Assembly (NCBI GenBank): GCA_903912525.1 | Contig: CAIWHK010000063.1 | Location: forward strand, 28,570-92,569 | Reading direction: 5' to 3' | DNA length: 64,000 bases | From: an uncultured bacterium | GTDB lineage: Bacteria > Krumholzibacteriota > Krumholzibacteriia > LZORAL124-64-63 | In this document: in pieces, positions 29,301-37,086 of the stretch | Layout: each line of letters opens with the position of its first letter | Numbering within the stretch: position 1 is the first letter of the stretch | Translations under genes and position numbers: made by a program | Notes under the pieces: generated by a model | Database searches by the model: none | What the model saw: the letters and a program-made list of their open reading frames with translations, nothing else | Told to the model about the DNA's origin: nothing

Positions 29301-29383
29301 TGCCGGTAGCCGATGACGCCGGCCACCAGGATGGCCACCATCAGCAGGGTGGTCATCACCGGGCGGTGGATGAAGATGTTCAT
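26312..29383 (-). CDS. RND efflux transporter permease (HAE1 family)
   Basis: A 1,023-residue inner-membrane proton antiporter of the AcrB/MdtB class. It begins [42 protein letters not shown] and has the proton-relay Asp pair in [14 protein letters not shown], the two large periplasmic loops typical of RND pumps, and a late [24 protein letters not shown] segment for the second half. Length is normal. It works with the adaptor and outer-membrane protein encoded just upstream to expel drugs or other small amphipathic molecules. The ATG overlaps the adaptor stop by four bases, indicating translational coupling. Substrate specificity cannot be read from the sequence. Confidence 0.95.
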   Translation of the reverse strand: [1023 protein letters not shown]

Positions 29384-30618
29384 CGGGACGCGCCCTCGGC
29401 GGGCTTCGAGCCTTCAGCCGGCTTCGCCGCAGGAGCCGCGCCTGGGCCACCCGCGCCCTTGACCATGACGGCCGCGCCGGGCACCACGCGCATCTGGCCG
29501 TCGACGATCACCGCCTGGCCGTCGAGCACGTCGCCCTCGATGACGGCCTGGCCGCCGACCGTGCGGCGCACCGTGACCATCTTCTTCTGGGCCTTGCCGG
29601 CCTCGTCGATGACGTACACGAAGGTGCCGGCCTGGCCCGTGACCACGGCGGCCGCGGGCACCGTCAGCGCCTGCGGCTCGACCTCGAGCTCCACCTCGAC
29701 ATCGACGAACTGGCCGGGCCACAACGCATCGTCGCCGTTGGCGAACTCGGCCTTCATCCCCACCGTGCCGCTGTTGGGGCCCACGGCATTGTCCACGAAC
29801 ACCAGTCGCCCGGAGACCGGATCGCCGGCCCGGCCGCCGGACGGGCGCACCCTGACCGTGAGCGGGCCGGCCGCCTGGCGGCGCCGGACCTCGGCCAGCT
29901 GCGTGGCCGGCAGCGCGAAGGCCACGCGGATCGGGTCGAGCTGGTTGACGATGACCAGCGGCCCGCCGCCCGCCGCCACGACGTTGCCCTTCTTGACCAG
30001 CACCGCGCCGGTGCGGCCGGCCACCGGGGAGGTCACCGTCGCGTAGGCCAGGTTCAGCTTCGCCTGCTCGACGTTCGCCTGGTCGGCCTGCACGGCCGCG
30101 GCGAAGACGTCGGCCTGCGTGCGCGCGGCGTCGGCCTGCTCGCGCGTGACATAGTCCTTCTCGACCAGCCGCGCGTAGCGCTCGGCCTGCGCCGCGGCGT
30201 TGGCCGCCTGCGCCTGGTCGCGCGCCAGCTGGGCGCGCGCGGCGTCCAGCGACGCCTGCAACTGGCGCGCGTCGATCTGGAACAGCGCCTGCCCCGCCTT
30301 GACGTCCTGCCCGTCGGTGAAGGCCACGCGCGTGATGACGCCGCCCACCTGCGGGCGCACCGACACCGACTCGATCGGCTCGACGGTGCCCACCGCGTTC
30401 ACCAGCACGGGCACCGCCTGTGTCGTCGCCTGGCCGGCCACCACGGGCGCGGGCGCGGGGCCGCCCTTGCCGGGCGCCGATTTGCCCGTCGGTGCGGCCT
30501 TCGCCGCCGCATCCTTCGTTTCGCCGGGCCCGGCTCCCGCCACGATCGCGACGACGAACCCCATAACCAGCAACGCGGCCAGCGTCACGACTGCGCGTCG
30601 AAGATTCCATCGCGTCAT
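29380..30618 (-). CDS. RND efflux periplasmic adaptor (membrane fusion protein)
   Basis: A 412-residue membrane fusion protein. A membrane anchor or signal segment (about residues 9-28) is followed by an Ala/Pro/Lys linker, then the lipoyl/biotinyl-like half VEPIESVSVRPQVGGVITRVAFTDGQDVKAGQALFQID. An alpha-hairpin about 90 residues long (QLQASLDAARAQLARDQAQAA and so on) follows, and the closing lipoyl half is NLAYATVTSPVAGRTGAVLVKKGNVV. Beta-barrel and membrane-proximal parts follow, and a Pro/Ala/Lys tail ends the protein. It bridges the RND permease to the outer-membrane channel. It overlaps both neighbours by four bases, so the three genes form one tightly coupled operon. Confidence 0.93.
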   Translation of the reverse strand: MTRWNLRRAVVTLAALLVMGFVVAIVAGAGPGETKDAAAKAAPTGKSAPGKGGPAPAPVVAGQATTQAVPVLVNAVGTVEPIESVSVRPQVGGVITRVAFTDGQDVKAGQALFQIDARQLQASLDAARAQLARDQAQAANAAAQAERYARLVEKDYVTREQADAARTQADVFAAAVQADQANVEQAKLNLAYATVTSPVAGRTGAVLVKKGNVVAAGGGPLVIVNQLDPIRVAFALPATQLAEVRRRQAAGPLTVRVRPSGGRAGDPVSGRLVFVDNAVGPNSGTVGMKAEFANGDDALWPGQFVDVEVELEVEPQALTVPAAAVVTGQAGTFVYVIDEAGKAQKKMVTVRRTVGGQAVIEGDVLDGQAVIVDGQMRVVPGAAVMVKGAGGPGAAPAAKPAEGSKPAEGASR

Positions 30619-32093
30619 TTCTCGACCTCGGGATGCAGGGCGCCGGGCGCCAGGGGATTCTCGCCGTGCAGGCCCAGCACGCCGGCGTCGCGCGCCAGCT
30701 GGGCCAGGGAGATGTACCAGCCGAGCCGCGCGCCGACCTGCGCCGCCCGAGCCTCGGCCAGCGCGCGCTGCGCCGAGAGCAGGTCCAGGATGTCGCCGAC
30801 GCCCTCCTGGTAGCGCCCGCGCGCCACTTCCTCGGACTGCGTGGCGCTGGCCATCAATTCGTCCACCGTGCGCACGCGCTCGGTCGACGTCAGGAAATCG
30901 CTGTGCGCGACGAAGATCTCGTAGACGACCTGCTGCTTCAGGCCGCGCGCGCGCTCGGACGCCGCCTCGGCCTCGGCCTGCGCCTGCGCCAGGTCATGCC
31001 GACCCGAGAAGCCGCCGAAGATGGGCAGGTTCAGCGTCAGCGACCCCGCCGCGCGATCCCTGTAATCGTCTTCTCCGTCCGTCCACGCACGCCCGGCCGA
31101 ACCGGACAGCGACAGCGACGGCAGCAGGTCCGAGCGCGCGGCGCGGGCCCGGGCCGACGCCGCCTGGGCGCGCGCCTGGGCGGCCATCAGGTCGGGTCGG
31201 TTGGCCACGGCGCTGCGGATCAGCGCCTCCACTTCCTGCGATACGCCGTCGACGGGCACGTCGGGCACGCCGATCTCCACATCGTAGGGCACGTTCGCGG
31301 GGTAACCCATCGACACGGCCAGCGCGCCCTTCGTGGTGCGCACCTGGCCCTCGGTCGCCTGCAGTTCCAGCTTCGCCTGGGCGCGGGCCGTGCGGGCCTG
31401 CAGCACGTCGGCGATGGTGGCCAGGCCCACGTCGTGGCGCGTCTCGGCCGCGGTCACGCTGCTCTCGGCCTCGGCGTACGACAGCCGGTTGGCCTCGAGG
31501 ATCGCCTTGGCCCCCGCATAGCGGTAGAAAGCGGCCTCGACCGTGAAGATGGCGTCCTGCAGCACGGCGTTGTGCGTCCAGTCGGCCGCAAGCATGGCCT
31601 GCCGCGCGGCCTCGACGCGGCCCCCGCGGCCGCCGAAGTCGAGCACCTTCCACGACAGGGTCGCGCCCGGGCCGTAGGTGGTGGTCCACTCCCCGTCGCC
31701 GGCGGCCGGGTTGTTCGTGTAGCTGCGCGTGGCGCCGGCGGTGCCGTCAAGGGTGGGCAGGCGGTCGCCCTTCGCCGAGCCGTAGCCGGCGGCGGCGGCC
31801 TTCGCGTCGGCCCAGGCCGCGCGCGTGACGGGGCTGTTGGCCAGCGCCACGTCGACGACCTCGGCCAGGGTCAGGTTGGTCAGGCGGTCGGCGATGGCTT
31901 CGGGGGGAATGGCCGGAGAGCCGGAAAGGGTGTCGCCAGGCGCCGTCTTCACGGCCGGCGGCGTCCAGAAGCGGTCGGCGGCAGGCGCCACGCCCGCCAC
32001 GCCGCGGGTGTGCGGCGGGGCCGCCGCGCAACCGGCGATCAACGGCAGCAGCAGCGCCAGGCGCGCGCGCCGCCTCCAGGGAAGCATCTGCAT
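30615..32093 (-). CDS. RND efflux outer-membrane channel lipoprotein (TolC/OprM type)
   Basis: A 492-residue outer-membrane efflux protein. The signal peptide ends in a lipobox, LLIAGC (lipidated Cys at about residue 22), as in OprM-type channels. Two repeated halves follow, each with paired long helices: LAEVVDVALANSPVTRAAWADAKAA, then ETRHDVGLATIADVLQARTARAQAKLEL; and VEALIRSAVANRPDLMAAQARAQAASARARAARSDLLPSLSLSGSAG, then RYQEGVGDILDLLSAQRALAEARAAQV. It is the first gene of the pump operon, so the operon promoter should lie in the 116 bases between it and the APC permease gene. Confidence 0.93.
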   Translation of the reverse strand: MQMLPWRRRARLALLLPLIAGCAAAPPHTRGVAGVAPAADRFWTPPAVKTAPGDTLSGSPAIPPEAIADRLTNLTLAEVVDVALANSPVTRAAWADAKAAAAGYGSAKGDRLPTLDGTAGATRSYTNNPAAGDGEWTTTYGPGATLSWKVLDFGGRGGRVEAARQAMLAADWTHNAVLQDAIFTVEAAFYRYAGAKAILEANRLSYAEAESSVTAAETRHDVGLATIADVLQARTARAQAKLELQATEGQVRTTKGALAVSMGYPANVPYDVEIGVPDVPVDGVSQEVEALIRSAVANRPDLMAAQARAQAASARARAARSDLLPSLSLSGSAGRAWTDGEDDYRDRAAGSLTLNLPIFGGFSGRHDLAQAQAEAEAASERARGLKQQVVYEIFVAHSDFLTSTERVRTVDELMASATQSEEVARGRYQEGVGDILDLLSAQRALAEARAAQVGARLGWYISLAQLARDAGVLGLHGENPLAPGALHPEVEK

Positions 32094-32209
32094 CAGTTAC
32101 CTGCCGTCCGGGGATCGCGGACAGGACGCCCTGCCCAACGCGCCAATTTAGCACATGGGCACCACGCTAGACAGGGCACGTTTCGTCCGCCGGCAACCCC
32201 CGGCCCGCG

Positions 32210-34228
32210 CTACCTCACCCGCGCCGGCAAAATCACCATCGTGCGCCCGTTCCACTGCAGCCGCTTCTGGATGGCGAATGCCGTCTCGTTGTGCAGCAGG
32301 TGCTGGAACCACTGGTCGCGCTGGAAGATGATCTGGCCCGCGAAGAACGTCACATCGTGGAACTCGTGGCCGACGGCGATGCAGAGCTTCTCGCCTTCAT
32401 CGACCACGTCGGTGCCCAACGCTGTGCGCCCCACGGCCGGGATGCCCATCTTGTGCGCCAGTTCGACGTACTTGCCGACGGTCTCGTTGCACCGCTCCTG
32501 CAGCCCCTCGACGGCGTTTTCGCCCTTGAACTCGCCCGTGTCCAGCACGCCCACGCAGATGATGACCAGGTTGCGGTAGTGTCCCTTGAACACGCGCAGG
32601 ATGCTGAGCAGCGTGTGCACGCCCAACCCGCTGTAGCCGGCCACGAGCAGCGCCGCGGTCGGATAGCGCGTGTCGAACGCCGGCACCTCGGTGGGCGCCT
32701 TGGCCTCGACGGCGGCGATGACCGGCTCCATCTCGCGGTGCAGCTTCGCCAGCTTGCGGCCCAGCGTGCGGTAGTGGGCGCGCACCAGGTGACACAGGAT
32801 CAGCAGGACACCCGTCACGACGATGGTCAGCCAGGCGCCCTCGCGGAACTTCTCGTAGATGGTCACGACGAGGATCGTCGCGCAGACCAGCAGGCCCACA
32901 CCGAACAGCAGCGAACGGCGGCGCCAGTGCGCGCGGCGCTCGCGCGTCTGCACCGTCCACATCACCATGGCCAGCATCGACAGCGAGAACGTCAGGAACA
33001 CGTTGATGCTGTACATGATGACCAGGGCGCGCACGTTGCCGCGGGCGTACACGAGCACCGCCAGGGCCAGGACGCCCATCAGCACGATGCCGTTCTGCGT
33101 GGTCAGGCGGCTGGACAGCGAGGCGAACCGCCGCGGCGCCCAGTTGTCGAGCGCCATGTTCGCCAGCACGCGCGGGCCGCCGATGATGCCCGCCTGCGCG
33201 GCGACGACCAGCAGCAGGGCCTCGGACAGCAGCGTGATCCAGATCAGCGGCTTGCCGAACGGCAGGTGACCCACCATGTCGCCGAAGAGCACCGCGTTCA
33301 TCGTCTTGCCCTCCTGGGGCACGACGTTCCACAGCAGGTAGCACAGCAGCAGGCCGCCGGCGGTGAACGACAGCGAGATCGCCATGTAGGACATGGTGCG
33401 CTGGCCGTTCTGGACGCGGGGCTCGCGGATGATCGGCATGCTGTTGGAGACGACCTCGATACCGGTGTAGGTACCACCGCCCATCGAGAAGGCCTTCAGC
33501 AGCAGCGCCAGCATGCCGCCCATGCCGAGGGTGGCCAGGCCCTGCGAGAAGCCGGTCTGCACGTGGGTCACGGTCGCGGGGACCTGGCCGATGTGCGCGA
33601 AGATGCCGCCCACGATGCCGAGCGTGTGCGTGACCAGGAAGACCAGGAAGACCGGCAGCATGGTCATCACGGACTCGCGCACGCCGCGGATGTTCAGGAT
33701 GGTCAGGCCGATGACGAAGACGACCTCGGTCATCAGCTTGAGGCCGTGCCACCCGGGCGGCAGGAAGCTGTAGACCGCATCGCCGGCGGCCGCGAGCGAC
33801 ACCGCGACCGTCAACACGTAGTCGACCAGCAGCGCGCAACCGGAGATGACGCCGATGTTCGACCCGAGCAGCTTCGTGGCCACCACGTAGCCGCCGCCGC
33901 CGTGCGGGAATTCCTCGATGATGCGCTTGTAGGCAGCCGAGATGATGAACACCGTGCCGGCTGTCATCACGGCCAGGGCCAGCAGCAGGTAGGTGTGCTC
34001 GCCGAGCGTCCGGAACGCCTCGTCAGGGCCGTAGCTCGACGACGACAGGCCGTCGGCGCCCAGGCCCACCCAGGCCAGGAACGGCACCAGGGTCAGGCTG
34101 TGGAACAGGCCGGTCTCGGCCAGGCTGCGCGGCCGGCCGAAGATGAACCGGGAGAAGCGCTGGAACAACGGTGATTTCCCGGAAGACGGATCGTCGTCCG
34201 GGGTCACGGGTGGCTTGGAGTCGCCCAT
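32210..34228 (-). CDS. APC family amino acid permease
   Basis: A 672-residue transporter. The ATG at 34228 is chosen for its AGGAG ribosome site six bases upstream. A cytoplasmic N-terminus leads to about twelve membrane helices with the APC pattern: GLGADGLSSSSYGPDEAF for the unwound first helix, EEFPHGGGGYVVATKLLGSNIGVISG, and GGTYTGIEVVSNSMP. From about residue 520 there is a hydrophilic C-terminal region with LLVAGYSGLGVHTLLSILRVFKG, GVLDTGEFKGENAVEGLQE and FAGQIIFQRDQWFQHLLHNETAFAIQKRLQWNG, resembling the cytosolic domain of some KUP/APC transporters. The substrate could be an amino acid or a cation. A 116-base gap separates its end from the pump operon. Confidence 0.85.
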   Translation of the reverse strand: MGDSKPPVTPDDDPSSGKSPLFQRFSRFIFGRPRSLAETGLFHSLTLVPFLAWVGLGADGLSSSSYGPDEAFRTLGEHTYLLLALAVMTAGTVFIISAAYKRIIEEFPHGGGGYVVATKLLGSNIGVISGCALLVDYVLTVAVSLAAAGDAVYSFLPPGWHGLKLMTEVVFVIGLTILNIRGVRESVMTMLPVFLVFLVTHTLGIVGGIFAHIGQVPATVTHVQTGFSQGLATLGMGGMLALLLKAFSMGGGTYTGIEVVSNSMPIIREPRVQNGQRTMSYMAISLSFTAGGLLLCYLLWNVVPQEGKTMNAVLFGDMVGHLPFGKPLIWITLLSEALLLVVAAQAGIIGGPRVLANMALDNWAPRRFASLSSRLTTQNGIVLMGVLALAVLVYARGNVRALVIMYSINVFLTFSLSMLAMVMWTVQTRERRAHWRRRSLLFGVGLLVCATILVVTIYEKFREGAWLTIVVTGVLLILCHLVRAHYRTLGRKLAKLHREMEPVIAAVEAKAPTEVPAFDTRYPTAALLVAGYSGLGVHTLLSILRVFKGHYRNLVIICVGVLDTGEFKGENAVEGLQERCNETVGKYVELAHKMGIPAVGRTALGTDVVDEGEKLCIAVGHEFHDVTFFAGQIIFQRDQWFQHLLHNETAFAIQKRLQWNGRTMVILPARVR

Positions 34229-34356
34229 GAAGCTCCTGTGGGGATGCCGGAAGTAGCCAAGGCTCAGATTGCGCGCCAACCATTAACACACCGGGCGCGG
34301 CGCCACAAGTCAGGGGGTCCCCCTGGCCTGGCCGCCGCGCCCAGAGATCAAAAAAT

Positions 34357-36927
34357 CTAGCGAACGAGGCTCATCCGGGTCGTCCGGCTGTCCCCACCCG
34401 CCTCCAGACGAGCAAAGTACGTCCCGGACGGGAGCCCGCGCCCGGAGGCGTCGCACCCGTTCCAGGTCACTTCGCCGGCGCCCGCCGGCTGCTCGCCGTC
34501 GACCAGCGTGCGCACCAGGCGGCCCGCCAGGTCGTAAACAGCCAGCTTGGCCCGGCCGGCCGTCGGCAGTTCGAAGCGAATGGCCGTCTGCGGATTGAAC
34601 GGGTTGGGCGTGGCCTGCCCCAGCACCAGCGCCGAAGGCTTCGGCCGCGGGGTGTCGGAGGCCGACCGGTGGATCGTGAACGTGTCGAGCACCGTGCCGG
34701 CGTTGACGGCCGCGAAACCGAGCGTGGGCCCGTCGATCGTGATGCGGCTGTACTGGAACGATTTCACGAAGGCCACCACGTTCTCGGAACCCGGCACCGG
34801 CGTGTGCAGCGGGCCGCCGCCGCCGCCGGTCGTGATGTGGTTGACGCCGTCGACGATCGCGCGCGCGTAGTAGTGGTTGTGACCGGTGAACACGATCGCC
34901 ACACCGTACTGGACGAACAGCGGCTGCAGGAAGTCCTGCACGGCCGTGTTGTTCGGATGGCCGCCGCCGGCGCTCCAGCCCGGCTCGTGCAGCACGACGA
35001 AGCGCCAGGGCTGGGTCGTCGTCGCCAGGTCGTTCTGGATCCAGGCATACTGCGCCGAACCCGGCGAGTAATTCACGTACTGGTCGATGACCGTGAAGTG
35101 CGCCGGGCCGTAGTCGTATGACCAGTAACGGCCGTCGACGAACGGGTACGGGAAGTACTTCGTGAACAGCGTCCCGGAGCCCTCGTGGTTGCCCATGCAG
35201 CCCTGGAACGGCAGCGTGGCGCCCATGCGGCGGACGTTGGCGTAGATGGCCGGGAAATACTCGTTGTCCCAGCTGGCCTCGTCGTCGCCGTTGGTGACCA
35301 TGTCGCCCACCGAGACGACCATCGTCTGGCGCTCGGGATCCACGTCCACCGAGTGCAGCAACTGGCCCACGACCTGGTTGTGGATCGACGAATTGGTGCG
35401 GGTGTCGCCGTAGGCGATGAACTTCAGCTTCGTCGTGCCCGCCGGCGGCGCCGCGCGGAACGAGCCGGTGTACAGCGCGCCGTCGAAGTTCACGCGCCAC
35501 TTGTAGAGCTGGCCCGGCACAAGGTCCGTCATCGTGTAGCTGTGCTGGTGGTCGGCACCGAACTCCATGGTCGGCACGCTCCCGAGCGCATAGCTGGTGT
35601 CGAGCCCCCACTCGAACGTGCAGGGCCAGGTCACCGGCGTCTGCCACAGCACCTGCATCTTCGTCGGGTCGCCCGGCCAGATCATGTACGGGGTCTTGCG
35701 CAATTCGGCCACCGGCGGCGCCGTCGCCACCGTCCAACCCTTGGTGTAGAGCGGCGCGGCCACGGGCGTCGCGGCCGTACGGCCGGCGCCGTTGGTCGCG
35801 GTGCAGTACCACTTGACGACCGCGTTGGCGGCCTGGCCGGGCACGACGGTCGTCCACATGTTGTTGCCGGCGTAGACGCCGACCGAGTCGGCGTAGGCGC
35901 CGCCGTCGACGCTGTAGTGGAAAACGACGTCGGTGATGGAGCTGTTCGACTGCAGCGTCACCGTCAGCGGCACGGCCAGGCCGACCCACGGGTTGGTGGG
36001 CGCGAAGGTGGCCGAGGTGAAGATGGGCGCCGACGGGAAGAAGGACGCCGGCGGCAGCGGCTGCGTCGAGCCGATGACATCTGCCCACGTCGATGACAGG
36101 TTCTCGCTGGTCTCGTTGTGGCCGGTGACGCCGTTGCCGCCGCCCAGGGTTTCCGTGCCCTCGTCCGCGCTGACGCGCTTGAACGAATGGCCGAACGTCG
36201 GGCCCGTTGCAGCCACCATCACCTGCGAGGCGACCGGCGTGTCGGGCTGGTAGGTCTGCCCACCGACGGTCAGGCCCGTCTTGTCGACGCGCGACGATGT
36301 GTTGGTGCCCCACGCCACGTAGTCGATGTCCTGCACGAGCGATCCGATGCCGTCCCACTGGTACAGCACGATGCTCTCGGCCACGTCCGAGAGCGCCGGC
36401 ACGTTGGAGCCGCCGCCGACCAGGCCGGCGTTGATCGAGCCCGGGAACGCCGAGACCAGTTCCGACACGGTGTCGGGAAGGAAGTAGTCCTCGTACAGTT
36501 CAAAGTCCGGCTGCCGCCCGTAGGCGACGGCGTACTGGGTGCTGCCGCTGAGCGACACCGAGATCGTGGCGCCGGCGGGGATCACGTAGCCGTCGGGGAA
36601 CTTCGCGTGGAAGTCACCGGCGGTGCCGCCACCGGCATCGGCCGTCGACGGGCTGCTCAGCGTGATCTTCGCGTAAAGCGCCGAGGGCATGAGCGTGGCG
36701 TCGGTGATGTAGACGTGGCTCATGTCGATGTCCATGCCGGTCGGGTTCGTGATCGCGACGAACGGGCTGCCGAACGTGGCGTACGGCACGCGCGTCTTGA
36801 CCAGGAACTGGGAGATGACCAGGTGGTCGGCGGTCATCATGGGGGCGGCCGAAGCCGGCGCCGCCGCAAGCAGCGACAACGACACGAGAACCGCGACAAT
36901 CGCGGCGAAGCCACGGGATTGGGTCAT
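34357..36927 (-). CDS. Secreted metallophosphoesterase with lamin-tail and FlgD-like domains
   Basis: An 856-residue exported protein, starting at ATG 36927 with a signal peptide ending ASAAP. Residues about 30-260 are a lamin-tail-like beta domain (HLVISQFLVKTRVP, YVAWGTN). A fibronectin-like linker and a purple acid phosphatase N-terminal-like domain follow (about 330-490). The calcineurin-like phosphoesterase (about 500-735) carries FIAYGDTRTN, VVSVGDMVTNGDD, GCMGNHEG, VVLHEPGWS and the GHNHYYAR metal ligands. The C-terminus is a FlgD-like sorting domain (ATPNPFNPQTAIRFELP to the end RMSLVR). It should hydrolyse phosphate esters outside the cell. It is near but not tightly linked to the APC permease gene. 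Confidence 0.92.
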   Translation of the reverse strand: MTQSRGFAAIVAVLVSLSLLAAAPASAAPMMTADHLVISQFLVKTRVPYATFGSPFVAITNPTGMDIDMSHVYITDATLMPSALYAKITLSSPSTADAGGGTAGDFHAKFPDGYVIPAGATISVSLSGSTQYAVAYGRQPDFELYEDYFLPDTVSELVSAFPGSINAGLVGGGSNVPALSDVAESIVLYQWDGIGSLVQDIDYVAWGTNTSSRVDKTGLTVGGQTYQPDTPVASQVMVAATGPTFGHSFKRVSADEGTETLGGGNGVTGHNETSENLSSTWADVIGSTQPLPPASFFPSAPIFTSATFAPTNPWVGLAVPLTVTLQSNSSITDVVFHYSVDGGAYADSVGVYAGNNMWTTVVPGQAANAVVKWYCTATNGAGRTAATPVAAPLYTKGWTVATAPPVAELRKTPYMIWPGDPTKMQVLWQTPVTWPCTFEWGLDTSYALGSVPTMEFGADHQHSYTMTDLVPGQLYKWRVNFDGALYTGSFRAAPPAGTTKLKFIAYGDTRTNSSIHNQVVGQLLHSVDVDPERQTMVVSVGDMVTNGDDEASWDNEYFPAIYANVRRMGATLPFQGCMGNHEGSGTLFTKYFPYPFVDGRYWSYDYGPAHFTVIDQYVNYSPGSAQYAWIQNDLATTTQPWRFVVLHEPGWSAGGGHPNNTAVQDFLQPLFVQYGVAIVFTGHNHYYARAIVDGVNHITTGGGGGPLHTPVPGSENVVAFVKSFQYSRITIDGPTLGFAAVNAGTVLDTFTIHRSASDTPRPKPSALVLGQATPNPFNPQTAIRFELPTAGRAKLAVYDLAGRLVRTLVDGEQPAGAGEVTWNGCDASGRGLPSGTYFARLEAGGDSRTTRMSLVR

Positions 36928-37086
36928 GGGAAAGGCGCTCCGATCAGGCGTGTGGGCGAACGGCAGCAAGGCGGATTTGACCCTTGAGTATACTACAAAC
37001 AGGGGGTGCCCGCCGGGAGGGTTTGTCCGTCCGACGGCGCATTTTTGCGTAGCTGCAATGTTCACAAGGAATTGGCGAGACCCGCC

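Noticed and set aside
26223..29450. A single 1,366-residue minus-strand frame joining the coiled-coil protein to the RND region
   Set aside because: Most of it is out of frame with the RND gene and lacks domains; only the last 290 residues (from 26222) are protein-like.
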